The translations under genes were made by a program, and so were the position numbers. Under the pieces are notes generated by a model. It worked only from the letters and a program-made list of their open reading frames with translations, searched no databases and had not been told where the DNA came from. A DNA stretch of 64,000 nt from Actinophytocola oryzae (GTDB lineage: Bacteria; Actinomycetota; Actinomycetes; Mycobacteriales; Pseudonocardiaceae), in contig NZ_SOCP01000002.1 in the NCBI RefSeq assembly GCF_004364325.1, forward strand, positions 744,001 through 808,000, read 5' to 3'. Shown piece by piece: positions 33,049 to 42,415 of the stretch. Position 1 is the first letter of the stretch, and every line of letters starts with the position of its first letter.

Positions 33049-35097
33049 TCACTGTCCGTTCGTGTCGCGCCGGCCGACCGTGCACGCGAGTGAGCGGGTG
33101 GCGGCGGGATCGCTCTCGGACCTGGCCGTCAGGGTGACCGTGGCCTCGCGAGCGGCGCCCGGCGCGGGGGAGACGTACACCGGCACGGCGACGGTGTGCC
33201 CCGCGGCGGCCGTGGCCAGCGCGTTGTCCAGCACCGCGGTCCAACCCCTGCCACGAGACGAGACCGACAGCCGGTAGACGTCGTCGACCGGCGTCGCGCC
33301 GGACTGACCGGTGTTCGTGAGCGGGAACGTGCACAGTGCGACCCCGCCGGGCCGGCCGCTGACCTCGGGGCGGCCCAACCGCACCCCACGGCGTTGCGGG
33401 CCGGAACCGTCCAGGGACCGCACGGCGAGAGTGTAGGAGAGGACGCCCCCGGCGTCGCGCCGGACGTCGATCACGTAGAAGTGGAGGCGGTTGGGCTCGT
33501 CGACCCACTCGTACGCCGAACCGGAGTTCAGGCCCGCGTGGAAGGCGGCGTCGTTGAGCTGGCGGTGGTCGGCGATCGAGGCCATGACGGGAGTGCCGTC
33601 GGGACGGCGGAAGTCGACCAGCCCGATGTCGCCGGGGTTGGCGTCGATGACCCAGTCGAAGCAGTTGTAACCGCAGGTGTTGCTCTCGCGGGTCTTGTTC
33701 TTCGCGATGATGACGCCGTGGTCCGGGGTGAACGAGTCGAAGCCCATGCGGTCGACGACCTCGAGGGTGTAGTGGTCCCAGCCGGTGTTGCCGTGGCAGA
33801 ACGGGTCGGTGCCGATGTCGCAGTCCGGGGTGCGGTCGGGTCTTCCCGGTCCGTCGAGCCGGACCTTGATCCCGGAGGTCCCGTCGGGGCCCGGATCGAC
33901 GGCGCGGGCGGTGACCGTGGCGACGACGAGCCCGGTGCCGGCAAGGGCTTCGCGACTGACCTCGAGCACGTTGGCCGCAGGCACGATGCCCGCGTGGATC
34001 CTGTTGCGCAGCATCAGCCCCGCCGGGGACCAGCCACCCATGTTCGGTGGGATGACCCAGCGCATGTGGTGGCCGCCCGGGCCGTTGAACGACCCCCGGT
34101 CCATCATGTCCCACGGCGCGGAACCGACCCGGTGGAACGGGCCCGGCGGGTTCTGCCGGTCGGAGAACGGATTGTTGTTGTTGTCGCCGATGTCGAAGAA
34201 GTAGTGCCCCATCTCGTGGGTGATGGTTCCGGAGCTTTCCGCCTGGCGGATGGACGACTGGCCCCACTGTTGGGCGGCGGCACGCCAGGAGGTCCACTCG
34301 ACGTACCGGGTGGGTGCCCAGTTCGGCAGCGCGGTGTCCGACGCGGGTGGACCCCAGTCGTCGGGGATGTCCTCCTTGCTGTCGAACCTCATCTCGCCGA
34401 ACTCCTGCCAGATGCTGGTCTCGTCGTAACCGGCGTAGACCCGCAGCACGACGTTGTAGCCGCACTTGCTGTCCGGGCACGGGATCCCGCGGACGGCGAG
34501 GTCGGCCTGCCACACCGTGTCGGCGTCGCGGTCGAGGTTTCCGTTGCAGGTGAAGCCGTTCGGGCACGCCCCGGCCTGCCCGAACTCGTTCAGGCCGTAC
34601 TCGAACAGGTTGCGGGGAAGCCGGTAGGCGCCGAAGGTGTCCATCTTCTCGACACCGAGGCGCCCTCGGCTCTGCTCCATCCAGTACTCGTGGATGGTCC
34701 TGCCGTGGTTGTACTCGTTCGGTACCAGGTAGAAGTCGTGGTAGAAGCGGGGCACGTCCGCGCGCTGGATCGGGTCGATCTGCGGGTTGCCGAACGGATC
34801 GCTCCTCTTCGGCTGTGTGATCACGAAGGGCTGGTCGGGGAAGTCGACGGCGACCAGTGCGATCCGCAGGCCACGCTCACCGGGCCGCCCGTTCGGGTCG
34901 TTCCAGTTCGTGCCCGGGATGTCCTTCCAGTCCGCCCAGGTCATGTCGTACTGGTTCTGCCAGTGTTGCGGATCCACTGGTGGGACGGTGAAGTCGGACG
35001 CATACGCATGCGCGGACACCGGTCCGCCGACGAGCGCCGCGGTGAGGGCGAGGACACCCGACAACCGCATCACAGAGTTCGCCCCAGTCAACCTCAT
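33049..35097 (-). CDS. secreted M6-family zinc metalloprotease
   Basis: A 682-residue exported protease related to immune inhibitor A. A signal peptide (LSGVLALTAALVGGPVSAHA) precedes a catalytic domain with zinc motif HEMGH in SSGTITHEMGHYFFDIG. The downstream Met-turn-like SAPWDMMDRGSFNGPGGHH also fits M6. Four cysteines near CPNGFTCNG and CPDSKCG suggest disulfides. A C-terminal beta domain (about 560-682, TLTARSESDPA) probably aids substrate binding. ATG 35097 has GAGGAG 10 bases upstream; the GTG 9 bp earlier has none. Divergent to GntR. Confidence 0.88.
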   Translation of the reverse strand: MRLTGANSVMRLSGVLALTAALVGGPVSAHAYASDFTVPPVDPQHWQNQYDMTWADWKDIPGTNWNDPNGRPGERGLRIALVAVDFPDQPFVITQPKRSDPFGNPQIDPIQRADVPRFYHDFYLVPNEYNHGRTIHEYWMEQSRGRLGVEKMDTFGAYRLPRNLFEYGLNEFGQAGACPNGFTCNGNLDRDADTVWQADLAVRGIPCPDSKCGYNVVLRVYAGYDETSIWQEFGEMRFDSKEDIPDDWGPPASDTALPNWAPTRYVEWTSWRAAAQQWGQSSIRQAESSGTITHEMGHYFFDIGDNNNNPFSDRQNPPGPFHRVGSAPWDMMDRGSFNGPGGHHMRWVIPPNMGGWSPAGLMLRNRIHAGIVPAANVLEVSREALAGTGLVVATVTARAVDPGPDGTSGIKVRLDGPGRPDRTPDCDIGTDPFCHGNTGWDHYTLEVVDRMGFDSFTPDHGVIIAKNKTRESNTCGYNCFDWVIDANPGDIGLVDFRRPDGTPVMASIADHRQLNDAAFHAGLNSGSAYEWVDEPNRLHFYVIDVRRDAGGVLSYTLAVRSLDGSGPQRRGVRLGRPEVSGRPGGVALCTFPLTNTGQSGATPVDDVYRLSVSSRGRGWTAVLDNALATAAAGHTVAVPVYVSPAPGAAREATVTLTARSESDPAATRSLACTVGRRDTNGQ

Positions 35098-35189
35098 CGC
35101 ACGCACACTCCTCGGGTGCCGGCAGATGATCGGTCATATGTAAAATACGACATGGCAGTGCCCGCGTCCATGCACCTGGAGGACCGTCG

Positions 35190-35867
35190 ATGGCGCGACC
35201 GCCCCACCTGGCCCTACCGTCCTTCGCGCGGTGGACGAGTGTTCGCGAAGAGGTCACGGCCGTGCTGCGCGGGGCCATCGTCTCCGGCGAGATGAGGCCA
35301 GGCGAGCTGTACTCGGCGTCAAGCCTGGCCGAGCAGTTCGGCATCTCCGCGACGCCGGTCCGGGAGGCCATGCTCGACCTGGTCAAGCAGGGTCTCGTGG
35401 AAGTGGTGCGCAACAGGGGTTTCAAGGTCACCGAGATCTCCGAGGCCGACCTCGACCACATCACGCGGATCCGGCAGCTGCTCGAGCCGACCGCCGCGGC
35501 GGAGGCGGTCCCGCACGTCGCGGCGGATGAGCTGGCCGCACTGCGCGGGCTCGCGTCGGCCATCGTCGACGCGGCGGCGGAGGGAAACCTCGTCAGCTAC
35601 ATCAACGCCGACAGGGAGTTCCACCTCCGGCTGCTCCGCGCGGGCGGGAACCACCGCCTGGTGGGAATCGTCGACGACCTCCGCGCACAGACCCGCCTCT
35701 ACGGGCTGTCCGCGCTCGTCGCGTCGGGACGTCTGGTCGACAGCGCACAGGAGCACGTCGAGATGTGCGACCTCATCGCGGCGGGTGACGCGAGGAAGCT
35801 CAGGAAGCTGATGGACACCCACCTCGGCCACACGCGCCGCGAATGGGCGGGACGCGAGGCGGAGTGA
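35190..35867 (+). CDS. GntR family regulator, FadR/FCD subgroup
   Basis: A 225-residue repressor. The winged helix VREEVTAVLRGAIVSGEMRP...SASSLAEQFGISATPVREAM is followed by an all-helical FCD ligand domain with metal-type residues (D..EFH at INADREFHLRLL and AQEHVEM). ATG 35190 has a CTGGAGGA site. It stands between the secreted protease and the GH127 arabinofuranosidase gene and may control one or both, sensing an organic acid or sugar acid. Confidence 0.9.
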   Translation: MARPPHLALPSFARWTSVREEVTAVLRGAIVSGEMRPGELYSASSLAEQFGISATPVREAMLDLVKQGLVEVVRNRGFKVTEISEADLDHITRIRQLLEPTAAAEAVPHVAADELAALRGLASAIVDAAAEGNLVSYINADREFHLRLLRAGGNHRLVGIVDDLRAQTRLYGLSALVASGRLVDSAQEHVEMCDLIAAGDARKLRKLMDTHLGHTRREWAGREAE

Positions 35868-35883
35868 GCCGTCGGGTGCGTCC

Positions 35884-35913
35884 TTGACGCCCGATTTCGG
35901 CGCTCAGTAAAAT
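35884..35913 (+). promoter_or_regulatory. promoter of the GH127 gene
   Basis: TTGACG (35884-35889) and TAAAAT (35908-35913) with an 18-bp spacer form a good sigma-70-type promoter, 46 bp before the GH127 start. Confidence 0.55.
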
Positions 35914-35959
35914 TGCACACCTCACATGTCATCTGGCACCGATGATGGTGGAGAACTGG

Positions 35960-38926
35960 ATGCACAAGGACTTCTCCCGGCGCCGCGCCCTGCAGTTCGG
36001 TGCGCTCGCCGCCGCGACCCCCGCCGCTCTCCCGCTGATGTCCGGCCAGGCGGCAGCCCAACCGGATCCGTTACCTGCCAACGGTTTTCCCGCGCCACCC
36101 GGGTGGCGGGTGCGGCCGTTCGACCTGGGGCAGGTGACCCTCGGCGACAGCGTCTTCCGGGAGAAGCGTGACCGCCTGCTCTACTTCGCCCGCGAGTACG
36201 GGCCGAGCGTCGTGGACGGCGTGCGCGACGACCGGCGCGGCCCGGACCGGCTGCTCCGCAGCTTCCGCGTCAACGCCGGACTCGACCACAAGGGCGCGCT
36301 CCCGACAGGCGGCTGGGAAACCCCGGACGGAAACCTGCGCGGCCACTACACCGGCCATTTCCTGACGCTGTTGGCGCAGTCCTACGCGTCGACCGGCGAG
36401 CAGGTCTTCAAGGACAAGCTCGACTACCTGGTCACAGCACTCGGCGAGTGCCAGGACGCGCTGGCCGCCGCCGCGAGCCTGCCGACGCCGCGTGTGCCCG
36501 GCCGCTCGGGCACCGCGGTGCGGCTGACCGGCACCCCGAACGGGCACATCACCGGCGACGCCGACCACGTCGCCGTGCCATCGAACGTCACGGCCGGGCT
36601 GACCGACTTCACCGTGGCCACCTGGGTCAACCTGGCGGTCCGGGACGCGGACGCGCGGATCCTCGACTTCGGCAGGCCGGGCGACAGCGGCGCCGACTCG
36701 ACGGTCCGGATGTACCTGTCCGCGCACACCGCGACCGGCGGCCCCCGGTTCGCGATCACCAACGGCGGCGGCGAACAACGCGTCGACGCCACCACCCAGC
36801 TCACCGCGGGCACCTGGGCGCACGTCGCGATCACCAGGGCGGGCAACGTCGGCACGATCTACGTCGACGGCACCGCCGCGGGCACCGGCACGCTCGACCT
36901 CGGCCCGGCGGACCTCGGCACCACCACCAACTGGCTCGGCAGGGCGCAGTTCCCGCAGGCCAACGTCAAGTTCCTGAACGCGACCATCGACGAGTTCCAG
37001 ATCTTCGGCCGCGCCCTCACCGTCGCCGAGGTCGCCGCCGTCGCACAGAGAGCCGACGCGATCGGCACGACGGACCTGGTGGCGTGGTACCGGTTCGACG
37101 AGGCACCCGGATCGTCCATTGTGGACTCGTCGGGTCGAGGCAACCATGCCGAGTTCTTCGGTGCCACCGACGGGCGGCGTCACCCCGGCTTCCTGTCCGC
37201 GTACACCGAGGCCCAGTTCATCAGGCTCGAGGAGTTCACGAACTACAGTGCGGCGGGCATCTGGGCGCCGTACTACACGCTGCACAAGATCACCCGCGGC
37301 CTGCTCGACGCCTACCACCTCGCCGGCAGCACGCGGGCGCGGGAGATCGCCAGGAAGGTGGGTGACTGGGTGCACAGCCGCTTGTCCACACTGGACAGAG
37401 AGCGCCTGAACCGCATGTGGTCGCTGCACATCGCGGGCGAGTACGGCGGGATGAACGAGAACATGGCCCACCTCGCCGCGATCGAACGGGACCCGGTCCG
37501 CCGGGCACGCTACCTGGAGACGGCGACGTGTTTCGACAACCGTCGCGCGGTGTTCCCGGCCGCGGTGGAGAACCGTGACGTGCTGCGTGGCATCCACGTC
37601 AACCAGCACGTGCCGCAGTTCATCGGCTACCTGCGGGTCTTCGAGCAGCACCCCGCGGGCCGCGAGTACTTCACAGCCGCCGAGAACTTCTGGCACATGG
37701 TCGTGCCGCACCGCATGTTCAGCCACGGCTCGGCAGGCGGCCAGTACGCGGCGGGCGACGGCTACCCGGAGAACACCAACGCCGAGCTTTTCCAGCCACG
37801 CGACGACATCGCCGAGTCGCTGACCTACCAGACGCGGCCGGAGACCGACTCGGGCGGTGGCGGCGGCGAGACCTGCTCGACCTACAACCTGCTGAAGCTC
37901 ACCAGGAACCTGTTCTTCCACGACCCCGACCCGGCGTACATGGACTACTACGAACGAGGTCTCCTGAACCACATCCTCGGGTCCCGGCGCGACATCGACA
38001 GTGCCACCGGCCCGCAGGTGACCTACTTCGTGCCGGCACATCCCGGCGCCACCAGGGGTTTCGGCAACCTCGGTACCTGCTGCGGCGGCACCGGACTGGA
38101 GAACCACACCAAGTACCAGGACTCGATCTACTTCCGCTCCTCCGCCGGTCGGACTCTGTACGTCAACCTCTACATCGCCTCGACGCTGAGCTGGGACGGC
38201 TTCACCGTCACGCAGGAGACGGACTTCCCCCGCGAACAGAAGAGCACGCTGACGGTCGACGGCCGGGGCCGCCGCGAAATCAGGCTCCGGGTGCCCGGCT
38301 GGGCCGGGAAGGGTTTCGCCGTGACGGTCAACGGCGTCCCCGTGCACGTGAAGGCCACACCCGGCACGTACCTCGCTCTGCGGCGGACGTGGTCGCCGGG
38401 AGACCGGATCGAGGTCTCGATGCCGTTCGGCCTGCGGATCGAGCGGGCCGTCGACGACCCCGCGGTCCAGAGCCTGTTCTACGGTCCGCTGGTCCTCCCC
38501 GCGCTGAACGACTCCCGAACCTGGCGAACGTTCTCCTTCTACCGGCACCTCAAGCTCGACGGCGACCTGGCCGCGGCGGTGAGCCCGTTGGGGCAGCCGA
38601 ACTTCTTCAGTACGCACGGCCACACGCTGCGCCCGCTGTACGTCGGCGTCGACGACGCGCACCACATCTACTTCAGGCGCCTGGAACCGACCGTCGTGTT
38701 CGGCACGGCCGACGCCGGCGTGTCGAACGAGACCACCGACGAGGACGGGTTCTCGTTCCTCGACCGGGTCTGGGAAGCGGCCCCGTTCGCCGGCCACGAC
38801 CGGTTCGTCCGCCGGGTTCGCGAGGTGTCGGGGGAGTGGCAGGCACGCGGGCGGTTCACCCGTCGGGACCGCCATGCGGTGATCGCCGCCGCGGTCGAGG
38901 CCGAGGACAGCCTGCGTCCGTCATGA
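35960..38926 (+). CDS. secreted GH127 beta-L-arabinofuranosidase with inserted LamG domain
   Basis: A 988-residue enzyme exported by the Tat route (DFSRRRALQFGALAAATPAA). The GH127 (formerly DUF1680) alpha/alpha barrel is split: residues about 35-165, then from about 420 on. Between them a laminin-G/concanavalin-like lectin domain (about 185-400, FTVATWVNL and GTIYVDGTAAGTG) is inserted. The family's catalytic zinc-thiolate set is intact: E637 and C639 (GETCSTYN) plus C707 and C708 (GTCCGGTG). It should release L-arabinofuranose from plant-type glycans. ATG 35960 has a GGTGGAG site. Stop codon region overlaps the convergent P450 by 6 bp. Confidence 0.92.
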   Translation: MHKDFSRRRALQFGALAAATPAALPLMSGQAAAQPDPLPANGFPAPPGWRVRPFDLGQVTLGDSVFREKRDRLLYFAREYGPSVVDGVRDDRRGPDRLLRSFRVNAGLDHKGALPTGGWETPDGNLRGHYTGHFLTLLAQSYASTGEQVFKDKLDYLVTALGECQDALAAAASLPTPRVPGRSGTAVRLTGTPNGHITGDADHVAVPSNVTAGLTDFTVATWVNLAVRDADARILDFGRPGDSGADSTVRMYLSAHTATGGPRFAITNGGGEQRVDATTQLTAGTWAHVAITRAGNVGTIYVDGTAAGTGTLDLGPADLGTTTNWLGRAQFPQANVKFLNATIDEFQIFGRALTVAEVAAVAQRADAIGTTDLVAWYRFDEAPGSSIVDSSGRGNHAEFFGATDGRRHPGFLSAYTEAQFIRLEEFTNYSAAGIWAPYYTLHKITRGLLDAYHLAGSTRAREIARKVGDWVHSRLSTLDRERLNRMWSLHIAGEYGGMNENMAHLAAIERDPVRRARYLETATCFDNRRAVFPAAVENRDVLRGIHVNQHVPQFIGYLRVFEQHPAGREYFTAAENFWHMVVPHRMFSHGSAGGQYAAGDGYPENTNAELFQPRDDIAESLTYQTRPETDSGGGGGETCSTYNLLKLTRNLFFHDPDPAYMDYYERGLLNHILGSRRDIDSATGPQVTYFVPAHPGATRGFGNLGTCCGGTGLENHTKYQDSIYFRSSAGRTLYVNLYIASTLSWDGFTVTQETDFPREQKSTLTVDGRGRREIRLRVPGWAGKGFAVTVNGVPVHVKATPGTYLALRRTWSPGDRIEVSMPFGLRIERAVDDPAVQSLFYGPLVLPALNDSRTWRTFSFYRHLKLDGDLAAAVSPLGQPNFFSTHGHTLRPLYVGVDDAHHIYFRRLEPTVVFGTADAGVSNETTDEDGFSFLDRVWEAAPFAGHDRFVRRVREVSGEWQARGRFTRRDRHAVIAAAVEAEDSLRPS

Positions 38927-40102
38927 CGTCCTCGGCACCACCGTGTCCCACACCGCGTCGAGCACGCCGGGCAGCCGCAGCTTCCAGCCGTGCGGCGACG
39001 GCCGCCAGCCGGGAGCGGGCCGCACGTCGGGCATCCGTTCCAGTAGCACGTCCAGCGCGGTGCACGCCACGGCGATGACGAGCGGGTGCGCCGGACAGTG
39101 GTGCGGGCCGGTGCCGAACGCGAGATGGGTGCGGGCGTCGCGGTGCACGTCGAACCGGTCCGGGTCGGTGAACACCGCCTCGTCGCGGTTGGCCGAGGCG
39201 ATGGCCACCGCGATCGTGTCGTCCGCCGGTAGCTCCCGGCCGCCGAGCGTCACGGCACGCGTCGTGCGCCTGCCGAGCACGCCGACCGGGCCGCTCCACC
39301 GCACCGCCTCGTGCACCGCGGCGCGGAGCAGCGACCGGTCGGCACGGACCGCGTCGAGCTGGTCGGGTGCCGACCACAGCGCCGCCAGCGTCCAGCCCGC
39401 CAGCCAGCCGGGCTCGACCACGCTCAGCGCGATGTGCTTGAGCACCGGCACCACGTCGGCGTCCGGCCGTGCGTGGCCGGGCGGCCGGTTGGCGTGCAGC
39501 AGGTGGGAGGTCACCGAGTCGTCCGGCTCGGCACGCAGCCGGTGGACGACCGAGGTCAGCGCGGCGTCGTCGGCCATCTCCTCGGCGGCGGTCGTGCGCA
39601 GCGACGGGTCGCGCCCGAAGTCGTTCGCGACCCTCGTGAGCACGTTTCCCCAGCGGCGCAACGCGTCGGTGCCGACACCGGTGTCGAGCCCGAGCATCGC
39701 GGTGACCGCGGTGGCCGTGAGCGGCTCGAAGTAGTCCGAGGCGAGGTCGGCGCCGCCGGACGGGAGCAGCTCGTCGGCGACCTTGTACGCGACCGGGCGG
39801 GCGGTGCTGTCGACGAAGGCGTTCATCCGGTGGGGACCGAAGTCGTGTCCGAACGCCTCGCGCACGTCGTCGTGGGACCTGCCCTCCCGCATCAGCAGCG
39901 GTGTGCCACCGCACAGGTCGAGCATCGGCGACCCTGGCTGGTCGGTGGTGAAACGCTCCACGTCCGTCAGGACCGTGTGCACGTCGTCCCAGCCGGTGAC
40001 CAGCCACTGCCGAGCCTCCGGTACCCAGGCGACCGGTTCCTCGCCACGCAGCCGCGCGTAGACGGGATAGGGGTCGGTCTCCAGCTCCGAGATGGTGAGC
40101 AC
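38921..40102 (-). CDS. cytochrome P450 with atypical I-helix
   Basis: A 393-residue P450-fold protein. The heme loop FGTGPHHCPAHPL keeps the Cys ligand (Cys336) and the ExxR is EAVRWSG. However, the I-helix reads ALSVVEPGWLAGWTL, lacking the usual (A/G)GxD/ET acid-alcohol pair used for O2 activation. The Gly normally following Cys is Pro. It may be a peroxygenase-like, dehydrating or otherwise unusual P450. The GTG at 40102 is 4 bp after the glutamate decarboxylase stop, so the two are cotranscribed. Confidence 0.88.
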   Translation of the reverse strand: MLTISELETDPYPVYARLRGEEPVAWVPEARQWLVTGWDDVHTVLTDVERFTTDQPGSPMLDLCGGTPLLMREGRSHDDVREAFGHDFGPHRMNAFVDSTARPVAYKVADELLPSGGADLASDYFEPLTATAVTAMLGLDTGVGTDALRRWGNVLTRVANDFGRDPSLRTTAAEEMADDAALTSVVHRLRAEPDDSVTSHLLHANRPPGHARPDADVVPVLKHIALSVVEPGWLAGWTLAALWSAPDQLDAVRADRSLLRAAVHEAVRWSGPVGVLGRRTTRAVTLGGRELPADDTIAVAIASANRDEAVFTDPDRFDVHRDARTHLAFGTGPHHCPAHPLVIAVACTALDVLLERMPDVRPAPGWRPSPHGWKLRLPGVLDAVWDTVVPRTS

Positions 40103-40106
40103 GGGG

Positions 40107-41480
40107 TCAGTCGGCGAACGACAGCACGGCCGCCGCCTTCGGCAGGGGGAACGGGTGGTCCGCCAGCCGGTTGGTGTGCTTGACGAGGCTCTCGAGGAAC
40201 CGCGTCGCGAGGTCGAGCGTGAACCCCTGCCTGCACACCACGCGCATCACGTCGACGTGCTCGAGGTTGGGCGGCAGGCTGTAGGCGGGCACGTGCCAGC
40301 CGTCGCTCTTGAGCGCCTCGGACAGGTGGTACACGGTGAAACCGAGCGTCTCCGGCTCGTGCAGGCGCATCGCCACCACGGGCAGGTCCTCGCCGTCGCT
40401 GATGATCTCGAACGGTCCGATGGCCGCGATGCCCTTCGCGAGGTACCTGGCGACCTCCTGGCAGCGCTGCGCGATCAGCTGGTAGCCGGCGACCCCGTTG
40501 CGCAGGAACTGGTAGTACTGGGCGATCACGCCGGAGGCGGGCCGGGAGAAGTTCAGGGTGAACGTGGGGTGGTGGCCGCCGAGCACGTTGCAGTCGAAGA
40601 TGAGCGACTTCGGCAGGTACTCGGGGTCGCGCCACAGGCACCAGCCGCCGCCGGGGTAGACGAGGCCGAACTTGTGGCCGGACGCGTTGATCGACACCAC
40701 CCTCGGCAGCGCGAAGTCCCACGCGAAGTCCACGTCGAGGAACGGCGCGACGAACCCGCCGCTCGCCGCGTCGACGTGCAGCGGCACGTCCACGCCGCGG
40801 TCGGCCGCCACACCGTCGAGCGCCGCCGCGATGTCCGCGATCGGGTCGTAGCGCCCGTCCTGTGTGCTGCCGAGCACCGCGACGACGCCGATCGTGTTCT
40901 CGTCCACCACCTCCGCGGTCAGCGCCGGGTCCAGGATCGTGCGGCCCTCCGCGAGCGGCACCATCCGCGCCTCCACGTCCCAGTAGTTGCAGAACTTCGG
41001 CCAGCAGACGTGGACGTGCGTGCCGAACACCATGTTGGGCCTGCCCGTGCCGCCACGTTCCCGCCAGCGGCGCAACATGGCGAGACCGGCGAGCATCGCG
41101 GCCTCCGAGCTGCCGCTCGTGGAGCACCCGATGAACTTGCCGTCGTCGTCGTGCCACAGGTCCGCGAGCGCGTTGATGCACTCCTGCTCGATGAGGGAGC
41201 TCGCCGGGTACTCCTCCCGGTTCATCAGGTTGATCGCCGCGGTCTCCGCGTAGATCTGTTCCAGCTCCGGCTCGGCGGCCGTGGTGCAGAAGGTGGCGAG
41301 GTTGAGCGCAGCGCGGCCGTCGAGCAACAGCCGGGACCGCACGATGCCCGCCGCGACACCGGCGGGCATGGGGTTCTCGGGGAGCCGTCCTTTCGGGACG
41401 ACGTCCTCGTTGATCCGCTGTGCGAACACCGGGGCGATCTGCAGGTCCTGCTCGTCGGTGATCACGCGCTGCAAGCTCAT
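40107..41480 (-). CDS. gadB: glutamate decarboxylase
   Basis: A 457-residue PLP enzyme converting glutamate to GABA and CO2. The PLP lysine is Lys270 in INASGHKFGLVYPG, preceded by PLHVDAASGGFVAPF with the cofactor Asp. The group II decarboxylase start FAQRINEDVVPKGRLPENPM matches GadA/B. ATG 41480 follows a GAGGT site; an ATG nine codons earlier is less well placed. It may serve acid tolerance or GABA supply. Operon partner of the atypical P450 downstream. No GadC antiporter is in the window. Confidence 0.95.
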   Translation of the reverse strand: MSLQRVITDEQDLQIAPVFAQRINEDVVPKGRLPENPMPAGVAAGIVRSRLLLDGRAALNLATFCTTAAEPELEQIYAETAAINLMNREEYPASSLIEQECINALADLWHDDDGKFIGCSTSGSSEAAMLAGLAMLRRWRERGGTGRPNMVFGTHVHVCWPKFCNYWDVEARMVPLAEGRTILDPALTAEVVDENTIGVVAVLGSTQDGRYDPIADIAAALDGVAADRGVDVPLHVDAASGGFVAPFLDVDFAWDFALPRVVSINASGHKFGLVYPGGGWCLWRDPEYLPKSLIFDCNVLGGHHPTFTLNFSRPASGVIAQYYQFLRNGVAGYQLIAQRCQEVARYLAKGIAAIGPFEIISDGEDLPVVAMRLHEPETLGFTVYHLSEALKSDGWHVPAYSLPPNLEHVDVMRVVCRQGFTLDLATRFLESLVKHTNRLADHPFPLPKAAAVLSFAD

Positions 41481-41803
41481 GGCGACCTCATGTATTCTTT
41501 GACGCATCGGAAAAGGACGTGTGGAAACGGAACAAAGGGCTGTCGCCACAATTGGCCGTCGGCCCAGGCCGAAAGCAGGGTTCGGTGCGCGCGTACCGGA
41601 TTTGTTCGTCCTCTGAATGATGCCAGTCCGTGTGTCGGCGAGGGAACGTCGTCGCTGGCTGATGACCCGAACGGGTCGACCGAAGTCTCCACTGGCCGAT
41701 TTGCCTTTACGCAGCGTTCGGTCGCCCGGTTTTCTCGCGACGGATTTCACGAACGAGCCACCCTCGGTCAGGGGCTTTCGGGCAAACGGTCACCCCGAAC
41801 GCA
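41481..41803. other. intergenic region, promoter of gadB, no gene seen
   Basis: 323 bp of lower GC with no frame showing a ribosome site plus family likeness. It should contain the gadB promoter; I could not fix a -35/-10 pair. Confidence 0.5.
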
Positions 41804-41850
41804 CTGAAGGCGTCCTCCGGTGCGGTGGACGCACTGGAGGACGCCTTCGG
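41804..41850. repeat. inverted pair of the 30-bp-spaced palindromic element
   Basis: Cores GAAGGCGTCCTCC (41806) and GGAGGACGCCTTC (41836) start 30 bp apart and belong to the family seen at 7066-7146. The 21-base arms match at 19 positions around a 5-base loop, giving a very stable hairpin 13 bp past the stop of the minus-strand PH-like gene. It probably serves as a terminator. Confidence 0.8.
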
Positions 41851-41863
41851 GCGCCGTGGTTCG

Positions 41864-42304
41864 TCAGGCGGTGGCGAGCTGGTCGCGCACCGCCGTGAAG
41901 GCCTCGTACTCGTCCTTCTGGTCGACCGGCAGCTGGTAGGCGGCGGCCATCAGCTTCGGCACCGACGGGATCACCGTCAGGCGGAAGGTCCGCCCGTCCG
42001 TCGTCTTGATCACGAAGCGGCCCTGGAGGTCACGCTTCTTGACCGAGGCCAGGTTCTCGTTCGTGATGGTCAGCGGCGTGCCCGCGGTGATCGAGCCCTT
42101 GTCCTCGTCGACCGGCACGATCACGAGGTCCGTCCGCCCCGGCCGGAACCCCACGACGAAGTTGCTGACCGTGGTGCTGCGGAAGACGATGTAGTTCTTC
42201 TGCCTGATCTCGCTGGCGTACACCTTGGTGTAGCTCGTGCCGTTCTCGACCACGGAATCGAAGGCGGCGTGCATACCCGCCTTCAGCTCTTCTTTGCTCG
42301 GCAC
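41864..42304 (-). CDS. conserved small protein with PH-like fold
   Basis: A 146-residue soluble protein without signal or membrane helix. An N-terminal helix (SKEELKAGMHAAFDSVVE) is followed by alternating beta strands (NYIVFRSTTVSNFVVGFRPG, DLVIVPVDE, TITNENLASVKK, GRFVIKTTDGRTFRLTVIP) and a final helical tail. This pattern resembles bacterial PH/YcxB-like domains, though no named family is recognised. GTG 42304 has a GGGAGGAG site. Function unknown. Confidence 0.65.
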   Translation of the reverse strand: MPSKEELKAGMHAAFDSVVENGTSYTKVYASEIRQKNYIVFRSTTVSNFVVGFRPGRTDLVIVPVDEDKGSITAGTPLTITNENLASVKKRDLQGRFVIKTTDGRTFRLTVIPSVPKLMAAAYQLPVDQKDEYEAFTAVRDQLATA

Positions 42305-42415
42305 TGCCGCTCCTCCCGGACCTGCTCGACATGTGAGCAAGTTTCATGTAGGCGTGCACCGTACAACCCTGCCCGCGCAGCGGTTCACCGGGTTGGGGAA
42401 AACCCGACCGTCGGG

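Noticed and set aside
31427..34567. 1046-codon open frame on the minus strand
   Set aside because: It crosses three real genes in another frame (FAD monooxygenase, SAV2177 methyltransferase, M6 protease). The product is Arg/Gly/His-rich low-complexity text typical of GC-rich shadow frames.
35140..35146. GTAAAAT shared between the gntR/M6 promoter and the GH127 promoter (35907-35913) as a GntR operator
   Set aside because: The shared 7-mer coincides with -10 boxes and lacks the symmetry of FadR-type sites, so it is better explained as promoter sequence.
36071..38875. 934-codon antisense frame opposite the GH127 gene
   Set aside because: The GH127 product has intact catalytic residues and export signal; the antisense product has no family likeness or ribosome site.
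41477..41692. 71-codon minus-strand frame upstream of gadB
   Set aside because: It spans the expected gadB promoter, overlaps the gadB start and shows no recognisable protein pattern.
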